64,000 bases of DNA from Pseudomonas taiwanensis DSM 21245 (GTDB lineage Bacteria > Pseudomonadota > Gammaproteobacteria > Pseudomonadales > Pseudomonadaceae), in the NCBI RefSeq assembly GCF_000425785.1, contig NZ_AUEC01000022.1, positions 62,001 to 126,000 on the forward strand, given 5' to 3'. Shown here piece by piece: positions 9,472-18,845 of this stretch. The position numbers and the translations under genes were made by a program. The notes beneath the pieces are model-generated. The model was not told the DNA's origin. It did no database searches and was given only the letters and a program-made list of their open reading frames with translations. Position 1 is the first letter of the stretch. The number at the start of each line of letters is the position of its first letter.

Positions 9472-11250
9472 TCAGAACTGCTCGGCATCGAGCAGGTACA
9501 GCGACTCGCTGCCCGCCTTGACCGAGGCCACCAGCGAATCCAGCCGCGGTAGCAGCCGCGCGAAGTAGAACCGAGCGGTCCCCAGCTTGGCCGAATAGAA
9601 CGCCTCATCCCCTTCACCCGCCTTGGCGGCACGGGCCATCAATGCCCACATGTAGGCATAGGCCACATAGCCAAAGGCATGCAGGTACTCGACCGACGCC
9701 GCACCGATTTCATTCGGGTTGCCCTTGGCCTGTTCCAACACCCACTCCGTCAGCCCGTCGAGCTTGTCGAGGGCGGCAGCGAGCGGCGTGGTGAACTCGC
9801 TCAGATCGTCCTTGGCACTGGCGATGAACTGGCGAATCTCGTCGGAGAACAGCCGGTAGTAGGCACCACCACTGGCGACGACCTTACGCCCCATCAGGTC
9901 CAGCGCCTGGATGCCATTGGTACCTTCGTAGATCTGTGTGATACGCACATCGCGCACCAGCTGCTCCTGGCCCCACTCGCGGATGTAGCCATGGCCGCCG
10001 AACACCTGCTGGCCGTGCACGGTGCACTCCAGGCCCAGATCCGTGAGGAAGGCCTTGGCGACCGGCGTCAGCAGCGCTACCAGCTCCTCGCTGCGCTTGC
10101 GGGTAGCCGCATCCTCGCTGTACTTGGCACTGTCCAGTTGCATGGCCACATAGGTGGAGAAGGCGCGGCCACCTTCGATCAGCGCCTTCATGGTCAACAG
10201 CATGCGGCGCACATCGGGGTGCACGATGATCGGGTCCGCGGCTTTTTCCTTGGCCTGCGGACCCGTTGGCGCGCGGCTCTGAAGGCGGTCGCGGGCGTAC
10301 TCAACGGCGTTCTGATAAGAGCGCTCGGCCGATGCCAGGCCCTGGATACCGACGCCGAGGCGCTCGTAGTTCATCATGGTGAACATGGCCGCCAGGCCCT
10401 TGTTCGGTTCGCCCACGATGTAGCCGACCGCCTCGTCGAAGTTCATCACGCACGTGGCCGAGGCCTGGATGCCCATCTTGTGCTCGATCGAGCCGCAGGT
10501 GGCTGGGTTGCGCGCCCCTAGGCTGCCGTCCTCATTGACCAGGAACTTAGGCACCAGGAACAGCGAGATACCCTTTGGCCCGGCCGGGGCATCAGGCAAC
10601 TTGGCCAGCACCAGGTGGATGATGTTCTCGGTCAGGTCATGCTCGCCACCGGTGATGAAGATCTTGGTGCCACTGACCTTGTAGCTGCCGTCGGCCTGCG
10701 GCTCGGCCTTGGTGCGGATGATGCCCAGGTCGGTACCGGCATGGGGCTCGGTCAGGCACATGGAGCCTGCCCATACACCCGCGTACATGTTGGGCAGGTA
10801 CTTTTCCTTAAGCGCTTCGCTGGCGTGGGCGTTGATCGACAGGCAGGCGCCGGCGGTCAGCATCGGGTACAGGCCAAAGGCCAGGCTGGATGCGTTGACC
10901 ATTTCCTCGACCTGGGCCGAAATGGCCTTGGGCATGCCCATTCCGCCGAACAGCGGGTCGCCGCCAACGCCCACCCAGCCGCCTTCGGCGTAGGTGTGGT
11001 AGGCATCGATGAAACCGGCTGGTGTGCGCACCGCGCCGTTGTCCCAGTGGCAACCCTCTTCGTCCGCCGCGCGGCTGAGCGGAGCAATGGTCTTGCCGGT
11101 AACCTTGCCGGCCTCTTCCAGCACCGCCATGGCAGTGTCCGCGTCCACCGCTTCGGCCAAGGCCGGCAGTTGAGCCCAGAGCTCGGCCACGTTGAAGACT
11201 TCATTCAGAACGAAACGCATGTCGCGCAGGGGCGCTTTATATTCAGCCAT
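9472..11250 (-). CDS. Acyl-CoA dehydrogenase, long FadE-type (592 aa)
   Basis: A flavin-dependent acyl-CoA dehydrogenase for the first step of fatty-acid beta-oxidation. At 592 residues it belongs to the long class with an added C-terminal helical domain. Signatures include MCLTEPHAGTDLG, SGTKIFITGGEHD, and the C-terminal QIYEGTNGIQALDL motif with its catalytic-region glutamate. The start MAEYKAPLRDMRFVLNEV matches this family and the second dehydrogenase at 12862-14667, which is a clear paralogue. The two paralogues flank a diguanylate cyclase gene and all three are on the minus strand. Chain-length preference cannot be read from sequence. Confidence 0.93.
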   Translation of the reverse strand: MAEYKAPLRDMRFVLNEVFNVAELWAQLPALAEAVDADTAMAVLEEAGKVTGKTIAPLSRAADEEGCHWDNGAVRTPAGFIDAYHTYAEGGWVGVGGDPLFGGMGMPKAISAQVEEMVNASSLAFGLYPMLTAGACLSINAHASEALKEKYLPNMYAGVWAGSMCLTEPHAGTDLGIIRTKAEPQADGSYKVSGTKIFITGGEHDLTENIIHLVLAKLPDAPAGPKGISLFLVPKFLVNEDGSLGARNPATCGSIEHKMGIQASATCVMNFDEAVGYIVGEPNKGLAAMFTMMNYERLGVGIQGLASAERSYQNAVEYARDRLQSRAPTGPQAKEKAADPIIVHPDVRRMLLTMKALIEGGRAFSTYVAMQLDSAKYSEDAATRKRSEELVALLTPVAKAFLTDLGLECTVHGQQVFGGHGYIREWGQEQLVRDVRITQIYEGTNGIQALDLMGRKVVASGGAYYRLFSDEIRQFIASAKDDLSEFTTPLAAALDKLDGLTEWVLEQAKGNPNEIGAASVEYLHAFGYVAYAYMWALMARAAKAGEGDEAFYSAKLGTARFYFARLLPRLDSLVASVKAGSESLYLLDAEQF

Positions 11251-11373
11251 GACTACCTCTCGCTAACAGGGTCGGGGCGGTCTCAGGGAACCGCGGCACT
11301 GGATTGAAGGCAGTGTAACCGAACAACTTTTGCGAGACATAGGGTCATCAAGCGACCGAATAGTCAGCTATGG

Positions 11374-12657
11374 TCACGCCATCCGAACAGCCCCGCGTCG
11401 CGATTGTTGCCCGTAGACCATGACGCAGTTACGCCCCGCGCCTTTGGCGCTGTACAGCGCCTGGTCAGCGGCCTTGAGCACTTCCTCTGGGTTACGGTGC
11501 TCCACCAGCCGCTCGGCCACACCGATGCTGATGGTCACCGATACCGTGGTGGCCGCATTGCCTGCGCGCCGCTGCCGACCGGCAGAATCGTCCTGGGGGC
11601 GGCTGCTCTGATCACGTAGTTGCATAGCATAGTTGGCGATCATTTCACGCACGGCCTCAAGGTGCGGCTGGCACTCTTCGGCCGTCTTGCCCGCGAACAC
11701 CAAGGCGAACTCCTCGCCGCCGTAGCGATAGGCTCGTCCCCCGCCGGTCACCTTGGACAAACGGCTGGCGACCAGTCGCAGCACCTGGTCGCCGACGTCG
11801 TGGCCGTGGGTGTCGTTGAATTTCTTGAAGTGGTCCACGTCGGTCATGGCGATCACGTAGTTGCGACCCAGCCGCTGCATGCGTTCGTTCAACGCACGGC
11901 GCCCCGGCAACCCGGTCAGCTCATCCCGGAAGGCCATCTGATAGGCCTCATGGGACACTGCCGCGGCAATCATCAGCATCACCTGACTGCACATGATGTT
12001 CAGGGTGAACGGCAGGATGAAGGTCTTGGGCAGCATCCAGAAGATGCCGATCAGGCCGATGATCTGCGCGGCATGCAACGGCCTGGGTTCACGCAGGTAC
12101 TGCACGACCAACAGGACGAATACCCCTACGAACAGTGGGTAGACCATCTGGATCAGGCTCATCCACTGGCCATGCAGCGCCGGCCAGCGAATTTCGGCGA
12201 GCCAGGCGAGCAGCGCCTTGGGGAAGCTCTGCTCAAGCGCCACCGCGACGCTGCCGACGGCGAACAGCACGGCAAACCGGGCGAGCAGGTCCTGGGCCAG
12301 GTGCGTGCGCTCCTGCCAGGCGCCAAACAAGCCGAACAACGCAGGCAACAACAGGCATACCAGGTGGAATATCACCGCCGCGTCTTCGCGCACCCGGCCG
12401 TTGTCACGGTAGAAATCAGTCTGGGTGTCGAGCAGGAAATAGGCGATGTATACCGTCACCATCAGGAACAGCTCGCGCTGGCGGCGGTATACCGCGCAGT
12501 AGGCGCCCCCCAACAGCAGCACCAACGTGGGTAGAACATTGAACAGCGAAGTGAAGAAGACGCTGAGGTCTCTCACATACGCCGCCGCGAGCCCCGACAA
12601 CAAGAGAAACAGCGAAGGCAGGAAATGGCTCGCGCGTACAGCGTTTAGACGAAACAA
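11374..12657 (-). CDS. Membrane-bound diguanylate cyclase (GGDEF)
   Basis: A 427-residue protein with about six hydrophobic segments in the first 230 residues, then a C-terminal GGDEF domain with the active signature GGEEF (RYGGEEFALVF) and the DVDHFKKFNDTHGHDVGD metal and substrate block. It should make cyclic di-GMP from two GTP at the inner membrane. An RxxD inhibitory site is not evident before the signature. About 30 residues rich in Arg, Gln and Ser (SSRPQDDSAGRQRRAG) interrupt the domain after the GGEEF motif, a region that is usually shorter. The membrane part is not a recognised sensor such as MASE1 as far as I can tell. Confidence 0.9.
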   Translation of the reverse strand: MFRLNAVRASHFLPSLFLLLSGLAAAYVRDLSVFFTSLFNVLPTLVLLLGGAYCAVYRRQRELFLMVTVYIAYFLLDTQTDFYRDNGRVREDAAVIFHLVCLLLPALFGLFGAWQERTHLAQDLLARFAVLFAVGSVAVALEQSFPKALLAWLAEIRWPALHGQWMSLIQMVYPLFVGVFVLLVVQYLREPRPLHAAQIIGLIGIFWMLPKTFILPFTLNIMCSQVMLMIAAAVSHEAYQMAFRDELTGLPGRRALNERMQRLGRNYVIAMTDVDHFKKFNDTHGHDVGDQVLRLVASRLSKVTGGGRAYRYGGEEFALVFAGKTAEECQPHLEAVREMIANYAMQLRDQSSRPQDDSAGRQRRAGNAATTVSVTISIGVAERLVEHRNPEEVLKAADQALYSAKGAGRNCVMVYGQQSRRGAVRMA

Positions 12658-12816
12658 GGGTAATCTCCGACCCGGCAGATCAATAATGGCATTGTGCCCT
12701 TACTTCATCGGCAGCGCACATGAATAGATGAATACACGGCGTGTTTAACGGCCGCAGGGGTGGAGGGCTTGAGCTTTTGTTGTTACTGAATCTTTAGGAG
12801 CCGGAAACAAAAAAAA

Positions 12817-12846
12817 ACGCCTGCCGGTGAGGCAGGCGTTTTTTTA
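12817..12846 (-). terminator. Intrinsic terminator of the second acyl-CoA dehydrogenase
   Basis: A 9-bp perfect stem, ACGCCTGCC, loop GGTGA, GGCAGGCGT, flanked by nine A on the left and seven T on the right. It lies 16 bases after the stop codon of the minus-strand dehydrogenase gene and could also act on plus-strand transcription. Confidence 0.92.
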
Positions 12847-12861
12847 TACCGATGAACAGGC

Positions 12862-14667
12862 TTAGATGGACAGGCCGAAATCTTCTTCCTTCATCGCCAT
12901 CAGGTTGTCGGCACCGGACAGCATCGCGGCCACATGGGCACGGGTGCGGGGCAGGATGCGCTGGAAGTAGAAGCGCGCGGTCTGCAGCTTGGCGGTGTAG
13001 AACGCCTCTTCGCTGGTACCTGCCGCCAGTTTCTCGGCCGCCAGGCGGGCGATGTCGGCCCAGAAGTAAGCCAGGCAGGCATAGCCGGAGTACATCAGGT
13101 AATCCACCGAAGCGGCACCCACTTCTTCACGGTCTTTCATGGCGGCCATACCGACCTTCATGGTCAGTTCGCCCCACTCCTTGTTCAGTGCAGCCAGCGG
13201 CTCGACGAACTCCTTGACGCGCTCGTTGCCTTCCTGTGCCTGGCAGAACTTGTGCACGATCTTGGTGAAGCCCTTGAGCGCTTCGCCCTGGGTCATCAGC
13301 ACCTTGCGGCCCAGCAGGTCGAGAGCCTGGATACCGGTGGTGCCTTCGTACAGCATGGAGATACGGCTGTCGCGCACGTTCTGCTCCATGCCCCACTCGG
13401 CAATGAAGCCATGGCCACCGTAGATCTGCACGCCGTGGTTGGCCGCTTCGAAGCCGACTTCGGTCATGAATGCCTTGGCGATCGGAGTGAGGAAGGCCAG
13501 CAGGGCGTCGGCCTTCTTGCGCTCTTCCTCGTCCTGGCTGTACTTGACGATGTCGACTTGCTTGGCGGTGAAGTACACCATCGCACGGTTGCCTTCGGCG
13601 AAGGCCTTCATGGTCAGCAGCATACGGCGCACGTCAGGGTGGACGATGATCGGGTCGGCTGCCTTGTCCGGCGCTTTCGGGCCGGTCAGCGAACGCATCT
13701 GCAGCCGGTCACGGGCGTACTTCAGGCCTCCCTGGAAGGCCACTTCGGCGTGAGCCAGGCCCTGCAGCGCGGTGCCCAGGCGTGCAGTGTTCATGAAGGT
13801 GAACATGCAGTTCAGGCCCTTGTTGGCTGGGCCGATCAGGTAGCCGGTAGCGCCGTCGAAGTTCATCACGCAGGTGGCGTTGCCGTGGATACCCATCTTG
13901 TGTTCGATGGAGCCGCAGCTCACGCCATTACGCTCACCGACGCCACCGTCGGCATTAGGCAGGAACTTCGGCACGATGAACAGCGAGATGCCTTTGGTGC
14001 CAGCCGGCGCATCCGGCAGGCGGGCCAGGACGATATGGACGATGTTGTCGGCCATGTCGTGCTCACCGGCCGAGATGAAGATCTTGGTGCCGCTGACTTT
14101 ATAAGTGCCGTCGGCCTGAGGCTCGGCCTTGGTGCGCAGCATGCCCAGGTCGGTGCCGCAGTGCGGCTCGGTCAGGCACATGGTGCCGGTCCACTCGCCA
14201 CTGACCAGTTTGGTCAGATAGGTGTGCTGCTGCTCAGGCGTGCCGTGCGCGGAGATGGTGTTCATCGCGCCATGGGAAAGGCCTGGGTACATGCCCCACG
14301 ACCAGTTCGACTCACCGACCATTTCGCTCAGCGCCAGGCCCAGCGACTCAGGCAGGCCTTGGCCGCCGTGTTCGACGTCATGCGCCAGGCTCGGCCAGCC
14401 GCCTTCGACGAATTGCTTGTAGGCTTCCTTGAAGCCGGTCGGGGTCTTCACACCCGACTCGCTCCAGGTGCAGCCTTCCAGATCGCCAACGCGGTTGAGC
14501 GGGGCCAGTACTTCTTCACAGAATTTCGCGCCTTCTTCCAGGATCGCGTTGACCATGTCAGGGGTGGCGTCCTGGCAACCCGGCAGGCTCTGATAGTGCG
14601 CCTCATAGCCGAGCAGCTCGTCGCGAACGAAGCGAATATCACGCAAGGGGGCTTTGTAATCAGGCAT
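12862..14667 (-). CDS. Acyl-CoA dehydrogenase, long FadE-type (601 aa)
   Basis: Paralogue of the dehydrogenase at 9472-11250, with the same architecture: N-terminal MPDYKAPLRDIRFVRDEL, MCLTEPHCGTDLG, SGTKIFISAGEHD, the QIYGGHGFIAEWG block and the MLYEGTTGIQALDLLG motif. It catalyses FAD-dependent oxidation of acyl-CoA in beta-oxidation. The start at 14667 is favoured over one 24 codons upstream because it matches the paralogue and the family N-terminus. A PsrA-type box lies 70 bases upstream of this start, so repression by the fatty-acid sensor PsrA is likely. A strong terminator follows the gene. Confidence 0.93.
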   Translation of the reverse strand: MPDYKAPLRDIRFVRDELLGYEAHYQSLPGCQDATPDMVNAILEEGAKFCEEVLAPLNRVGDLEGCTWSESGVKTPTGFKEAYKQFVEGGWPSLAHDVEHGGQGLPESLGLALSEMVGESNWSWGMYPGLSHGAMNTISAHGTPEQQHTYLTKLVSGEWTGTMCLTEPHCGTDLGMLRTKAEPQADGTYKVSGTKIFISAGEHDMADNIVHIVLARLPDAPAGTKGISLFIVPKFLPNADGGVGERNGVSCGSIEHKMGIHGNATCVMNFDGATGYLIGPANKGLNCMFTFMNTARLGTALQGLAHAEVAFQGGLKYARDRLQMRSLTGPKAPDKAADPIIVHPDVRRMLLTMKAFAEGNRAMVYFTAKQVDIVKYSQDEEERKKADALLAFLTPIAKAFMTEVGFEAANHGVQIYGGHGFIAEWGMEQNVRDSRISMLYEGTTGIQALDLLGRKVLMTQGEALKGFTKIVHKFCQAQEGNERVKEFVEPLAALNKEWGELTMKVGMAAMKDREEVGAASVDYLMYSGYACLAYFWADIARLAAEKLAAGTSEEAFYTAKLQTARFYFQRILPRTRAHVAAMLSGADNLMAMKEEDFGLSI

Positions 14668-15034
14668 TGCGATGAACCTCTGTGATGAGTTCTGGGGAAG
14701 ACCGCTTATACCGACCAGCTCTTGGCGGCTTTCGATCAAACAGTTGTTTGAAACTTACGTTTAGCACCGCCTAATGTCAAGACGGGACCATGGTGCCATT
14801 TATGCCGCGAAAAATGGCATTTACGCCACGCCCTGATAAATAGGGTCGAACCTGGTTGAGTGGGGGTAATTTTCTTCTGGGAACGACCTGTCCTCGGGGC
14901 GGCCTCGCAGCCCTTTGGCGACGCAAGGTCACTCCCACATGAGTTCACCGCACGAGTGCAGGCGCCGGCTTGCCGGCGATAAGGCCATGGCGCAACGCCC
15001 AGAAGGGGCTGGCCACACCTTGGACGACGCCAGA
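14668..15034. other. Gene-free interval upstream of the acyl-CoA dehydrogenase
   Basis: This 367-base stretch holds the PsrA-like box (14736-14751), an inverted repeat TGCCATTT-N10-AAATGGCA (14794-14819) and a REP-like palindrome CGCCGGC-TT-GCCGGCG (14963-14978). No supportable reading frame was seen. The interval serves as promoter region for the dehydrogenase and as the 3' flank of the small gene at 15035. Confidence 0.6.
14736..14751. promoter_or_regulatory. PsrA-type operator upstream of the acyl-CoA dehydrogenase
   Basis: TCAAACA-GT-TGTTTGA contains CAAAC-N4-GTTTG, which fits the published PsrA recognition pattern (C/G)AAAC-N2-4-GTTT(C/G). PsrA is a TetR-type repressor that is released by long-chain fatty acids and controls beta-oxidation genes in pseudomonads. 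The site lies about 70 bases before the start codon of a FadE-type gene. No regulator gene is adjacent. Confidence 0.65.
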
Positions 15035-15331
15035 TCAGGCGTAGGTATCGATGAACCGCCCGAGCATTTCGTCGGAAGCTTTTGCCACCTTTACGCCCAG
15101 TTCGACTTCCTGTTTGCCGAGGGCCAATTGCACGGCGCTGGTTGCCAGGTCCATCTGCTGACTGCGGTCGACCGCACGCAGGCGCTCGGCCTGATAGTCG
15201 CTGGACTGGCTGGTGGCCGCACGCTCGACAGTGCTGTTGGCAATTTGGCTGGCGGCCTGGTCGACGCGGTTCTGCCCGGCCTGAATGCTGCCAAGGCCCG
15301 CGTAGAAAGCGGAGCTACCGGTGATTTCCAT
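15035..15331 (-). CDS. Small conserved protein with flagellar rod/hook-like ends (98 aa)
   Basis: A 98-residue protein, MEITGSSAFYAGLGSIQAG onward. The first 35 residues, ending in a Q-A-A-S-Q-I-A-N segment, recall the N-terminal helix of flagellar rod and hook proteins (FlgB, FlgC, FlgG). The C-terminus (SDEMLGRFIDTY) resembles their C-terminal helix. The middle is helical and rich in Ala and Gln. There is no signal peptide and no flagellar gene nearby. I cannot assign a function; an orphan axial-protein-like peptide and an unrelated coiled-coil are both possible. It lies just downstream of bioD on the same strand, 113 bases away. Confidence 0.7.
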   Translation of the reverse strand: MEITGSSAFYAGLGSIQAGQNRVDQAASQIANSTVERAATSQSSDYQAERLRAVDRSQQMDLATSAVQLALGKQEVELGVKVAKASDEMLGRFIDTYA

Positions 15332-15444
15332 GTCAGGACTCCATTGACGCTGGATAGGAACAGGGCCAATTAAAGCAGGCCAAGGGCAAAAAGGCTCGTT
15401 TAAATCCCTAATGGCTCAGTGCCATTTGATAGGCGATGGGCATC

Positions 15445-16125
15445 TCAGTCCAGCAAGTCCAACTGCACGTGTTCAGCCACGGCATCGGCAGAGGCCTGCT
15501 TCAGTTTCGGCACCCGGCCCAGGCACGGTGCTGGCAAGCGCTCCGCCAGGCTGGCGAGGTTTTCTTCCAGTCGCGATGTGCGCGGATCGATGATGTTGGC
15601 CACCCAGCCCGCCAGTTGCAGACCGTCCCGGGAGATGGCCTCGGCACTGAGCAGCGCATGATTGATGCAGCCCAGACGCACACCTACCACCAGGATCACC
15701 GGCAGTTTCAAGGCAATTGCCAGGTCCGACAGGTTGTCAAGGTTGGACAGCGGCACGCGCCATCCTCCTGCGCCTTCGATCAGGGTGAAGTCCGCCCCCT
15801 GGTCCAGCACATGGCGCATGGCCTTGAGCAACACCGGCACTTGCAGCGCAACGCCGGCCTCGCGCGCCGCTATATGTGGCGCAATGGCAGGTTCGAAGGC
15901 AAACGGGTTGACCTCTTCGTACGCCAGCTTGATCGAACTTTCGTCGATCAATGCCTGGGCGTCGGCATTGCGCAGCCCTTTGGGTGTGACGCTGCAACCA
16001 GAAGCCACCGGCTTGGCACCGAGGGTGCTCAGCCCTTGGAGACGGGCCGCGTGCAACAACCCGGCAGCAATGGTGGTCTTGCCCACATCGGTATCGGTAC
16101 CGGCAATGAAATAGGCCTGGCTCAT
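15445..16125 (-). CDS. bioD: BioD, dethiobiotin synthetase
   Basis: ATP-dependent closure of the ureido ring, converting 7,8-diaminopelargonate and CO2 to dethiobiotin. The P-loop GTDTDVGKTT is at residues 8-17 and the GxGGWRVPL segment (EGAGGWRVPLSN) follows around residue 115. The protein is 226 residues, as expected. The ATG at 16125 gives MSQAYFIAGTDTDVG. bioD is last in bioB-F-H-C-D and starts 11 bases after the bioC stop. No bioA is present in this cluster, so the KAPA aminotransferase must be elsewhere. Confidence 0.96.
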   Translation of the reverse strand: MSQAYFIAGTDTDVGKTTIAAGLLHAARLQGLSTLGAKPVASGCSVTPKGLRNADAQALIDESSIKLAYEEVNPFAFEPAIAPHIAAREAGVALQVPVLLKAMRHVLDQGADFTLIEGAGGWRVPLSNLDNLSDLAIALKLPVILVVGVRLGCINHALLSAEAISRDGLQLAGWVANIIDPRTSRLEENLASLAERLPAPCLGRVPKLKQASADAVAEHVQLDLLD

Positions 16126-16135
16126 CTGGCTCCCC

Positions 16136-16954
16136 TTACACCTCTGGCTTGCGCAAAACACCATAGATCACCTCATAGGTGGCTGGCAGCCCCTGCGGCT
16201 GACGGAACGCTTCGTATGCCTGCAGCAGACGCTGCATGCGCGCACGACCGGTCAGGCCCGAGGGCCGGCCCGGATTGAGGTTGTGGGCGCCAAGGGCCTT
16301 GAGTTCGTGGGTCAGGCTGCGCACATCGGGGTAATGCAGTACATGCGCCCGTTGCTGCAGGCTGACTTGCTCCAGCCCGCTACTGGCACACAGGCGCTGG
16401 TAATCGGCAAAGTGGCGGAAGCGATTGACATGCACCAGGCCATCCACCGCCTGCCAGCTGGAACGCAGTTCGCCGAGCGTACCGACGCACAGGCTGCTGA
16501 AGGCCATCACCCCACCCGGACGCAGGACACGGCGAACTTCGTCCAGGACACAGGCGAACTGGTCGCACCATTGCACTGCCAGGCTGGAGAACACCAAGTC
16601 CATGCTGGTGTCTCGCAGCGGCAGTCGTTCAGCGTCGCCGGCCACGTGGTAGCACGCCCCACCCTGCTCACCACGGGCGTGGTGCAACATGCCTTCGGCG
16701 ATATCCACAGCCACACCGGTTGCAGCCCGATAACGCTCGGCCAGCACGCGACTGAAATGACCCGTGCCGCTGCCCAGGTCGAGCCAGCGCGATGGGCTCA
16801 GGCCATCGGGCATCTGGTCCAGCAAGCTCACCCCCACCGCACGTTGCAGAGCCGCGACGCTGTCGTAGCTGGCCGCTGCGCGGGAGAATGAAGCCGCCAC
16901 CTGACGCTTGTCGGGCAAGGCTCCTGGCAGGCTTGGATAGGAAAGGTCAGTCAT
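16136..16954 (-). CDS. bioC: BioC, malonyl-ACP O-methyltransferase
   Basis: SAM-dependent methyltransferase that disguises malonyl-ACP as a methyl ester so the fatty-acid synthase can build the pimeloyl chain. Class I motifs are seen: [16 protein letters not shown] (motif I, near residue 60) and [12 protein letters not shown] (motif IV). The start [11 protein letters not shown] at 16954 is preferred over an ATG four codons upstream. It overlaps bioH by eight bases, so the two are probably translationally coupled, and they act at opposite ends of pimeloyl synthesis. Confidence 0.95.
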   Translation of the reverse strand: MTDLSYPSLPGALPDKRQVAASFSRAAASYDSVAALQRAVGVSLLDQMPDGLSPSRWLDLGSGTGHFSRVLAERYRAATGVAVDIAEGMLHHARGEQGGACYHVAGDAERLPLRDTSMDLVFSSLAVQWCDQFACVLDEVRRVLRPGGVMAFSSLCVGTLGELRSSWQAVDGLVHVNRFRHFADYQRLCASSGLEQVSLQQRAHVLHYPDVRSLTHELKALGAHNLNPGRPSGLTGRARMQRLLQAYEAFRQPQGLPATYEVIYGVLRKPEV

Positions 16955-17678
16955 CACCACTCTCATGCAGGAAACTCTTGATACCCGCCGCCAGTTCCTG
17001 TGGGTACTCCAGCAGGAATGCGTGGGAACTGTCTTCGACCAGGCCGACTTCCACGTCGGGCAGCAGTTCGCTCAGGGCTTTTGCCGCCTCGACCGGCACC
17101 AGGGCATCGCTGCCGGCGTACAGGTGCAACTGCGGGCCACCATAGGCTTCCAGTGCAACGCGGGTATCGAGCTCGGCCAGCACTTCCAGGCCACTGGCCA
17201 AGTACAACGGATCGGTATCCGGAACCCCCACGCCCAACTGGCGCAACAGCGTGCGTGGCTGCTGCGCACCCTCGCTGCACAGGCTACGGAAACGCTTTAG
17301 GGTCACCTGGGTATGGCTGCGACAGCCATCCAGAAAGGTGCCGAAGGTGTCCTTCGGCATGCCATGGGGCCAATCGGGACGCGCCACGAAACTCGGGTTG
17401 CTGGCCAAGGTCAGCAACCCACAACAATGGTCGCCTCGCTTGCATGCCAGCTCGCTGGCCAACATGCCACCGAACGACCAACCGCCCAGCCAGGTATCGG
17501 TGGGCAACTTGCGGTCGAGGTAATCGACCCATGCCTCTACGCTGGTGTCGGCCAGCTCTGGTAGCGGCATCAGTTCGACGTGCAGGCGCAGGTCCTGCGC
17601 ACGCAGGCTGGCGGCCAGCGGCTCCAGGGCAGCGGTACCCAGTCCCCAGCCGGGCAGAAGAATCAGGCGATCACGCAT
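16947..17678 (-). CDS. bioH: BioH, pimeloyl-[ACP] methyl ester carboxylesterase
   Basis: Alpha/beta hydrolase that removes the methyl group from pimeloyl-ACP methyl ester, ending the chain-elongation phase. The start [14 protein letters not shown] carries the oxyanion-hole strand, and the nucleophile elbow is GGWSFGGML, with the serine near residue 78. The conserved acid is in the SDALVP segment and the histidine in [10 protein letters not shown]. At 243 residues it is slightly short of E. coli BioH. The ATG at 17678 overlaps the end of bioF by eight bases. Confidence 0.93.
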   Translation of the reverse strand: MRDRLILLPGWGLGTAALEPLAASLRAQDLRLHVELMPLPELADTSVEAWVDYLDRKLPTDTWLGGWSFGGMLASELACKRGDHCCGLLTLASNPSFVARPDWPHGMPKDTFGTFLDGCRSHTQVTLKRFRSLCSEGAQQPRTLLRQLGVGVPDTDPLYLASGLEVLAELDTRVALEAYGGPQLHLYAGSDALVPVEAAKALSELLPDVEVGLVEDSSHAFLLEYPQELAAGIKSFLHESGDD

Positions 17679-18843
17679 CGGCGGCCTCCAACTGTGGATA
17701 ACACTCGGCCAATGCATTCAACAATAGCTGGACCTGCGCCTGACTGTGCGCAGCGCTCAAGGTCACGCGCAGCCGGGCGCTGCCGGCCGGCACGGTGGGC
17801 GGACGAATCGCCGTCACCAGCAGGCCACGCGCTCGCAGCATGCGCGACAGGCGCAGAGCCTGGGCGCTTTCGCCGATCAGGATCGGCTGGATCGCCGTAG
17901 GACTGTCCATCAGCGTCAGGCCGATCTGCTCGGCACCCTGGCGGAACTGACGAATCAAAGCCGCCAGGTGCTCGCGACGCCAGGTTTCGCGGCGCAGCAG
18001 CTCCAGGCTCTTGAGGGTGGCGCAGGCCAATGCGGGGGGTTGGCTGGTGGTGTAGATGTATGGGCGGGCGAACTGCACCAGCGCCTCAATCAGCGCTTCA
18101 CTGCCTGCGACAAAAGCCCCAGCCGTGCCACAGGCCTTGCCCAGGGTACCGATCAACACCGGCACGTCGTCGACACCCAGCCCGAAGTGTTCGACGATAC
18201 CGCCGCCTTGCTCGCCCAGCGTACCCAGGCCATGGGCGTCGTCGACCATCAGCCAAGCTCCACGGGCGCGGGCAACGTCGGCCAGCGCCGGAAGGTCGGC
18301 AAGGTCGCCATCCATGCTGAACACCCCGTCGGTCACCACCAGGGTGTTGCCGACGGCTTTGTCCAGGCGGCTGGCCAGGCTGACCGGATCGTTGTGCAGG
18401 TAGCGGTTGAAGCGGGCGCCGCTGAGCAACCCGCCATCGAGCAGCGAGGCGTGGTTCAGGCGGTCCTGCAACACCGTATCGCCCTGCCCCACCAATGCGG
18501 TGATGGTGCCAAGGTTGGCCATGTAGCCGGTGGAGAACAGCAGCGCACGCGGGCGCCCGGTCAGCTCGGCCAGGGCCTCTTCGACTTCGTGATGCGGCGT
18601 GCTGTGGCCCACCACCAGGTGCGATGCCCCGCCACCGACGCCCCAACGTTCGGCGCCAGCCTGCCATGCGGCGATCACTTCAGGATGATTGGCAAGGCCC
18701 AGGTAGTCGTTACTGCAGAAGGCCAGCAATCGCTGGCCATCGACCACTACCTCCGGCCCTTGCGGGCTTTCCAGCAATGGCCGCTGCCGATATAGGTCTG
18801 CGGCGCGCCGTTCGGCAAGGCGCGCCGCCAGATCGAAGGCCAT
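17671..18843 (-). CDS. bioF: BioF, 8-amino-7-oxononanoate (KAPA) synthase
   Basis: PLP enzyme that condenses pimeloyl-ACP with alanine. The 390 residues include the glycine-rich [20 protein letters not shown] block, the [13 protein letters not shown] motif and the GTLGKACG motif whose lysine binds PLP. Length and order match the family. It begins two bases after the bioB stop, so the two are read as one message. Confidence 0.97.
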   Translation of the reverse strand: MAFDLAARLAERRAADLYRQRPLLESPQGPEVVVDGQRLLAFCSNDYLGLANHPEVIAAWQAGAERWGVGGGASHLVVGHSTPHHEVEEALAELTGRPRALLFSTGYMANLGTITALVGQGDTVLQDRLNHASLLDGGLLSGARFNRYLHNDPVSLASRLDKAVGNTLVVTDGVFSMDGDLADLPALADVARARGAWLMVDDAHGLGTLGEQGGGIVEHFGLGVDDVPVLIGTLGKACGTAGAFVAGSEALIEALVQFARPYIYTTSQPPALACATLKSLELLRRETWRREHLAALIRQFRQGAEQIGLTLMDSPTAIQPILIGESAQALRLSRMLRARGLLVTAIRPPTVPAGSARLRVTLSAAHSQAQVQLLLNALAECYPQLEAADA

Positions 18844-18845
18844 GC

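Noticed and set aside
12934..14685. 583-codon plus-strand frame opposite the second acyl-CoA dehydrogenase
   Set aside because: The minus-strand product is unmistakable; the opposite frame has no homology features.
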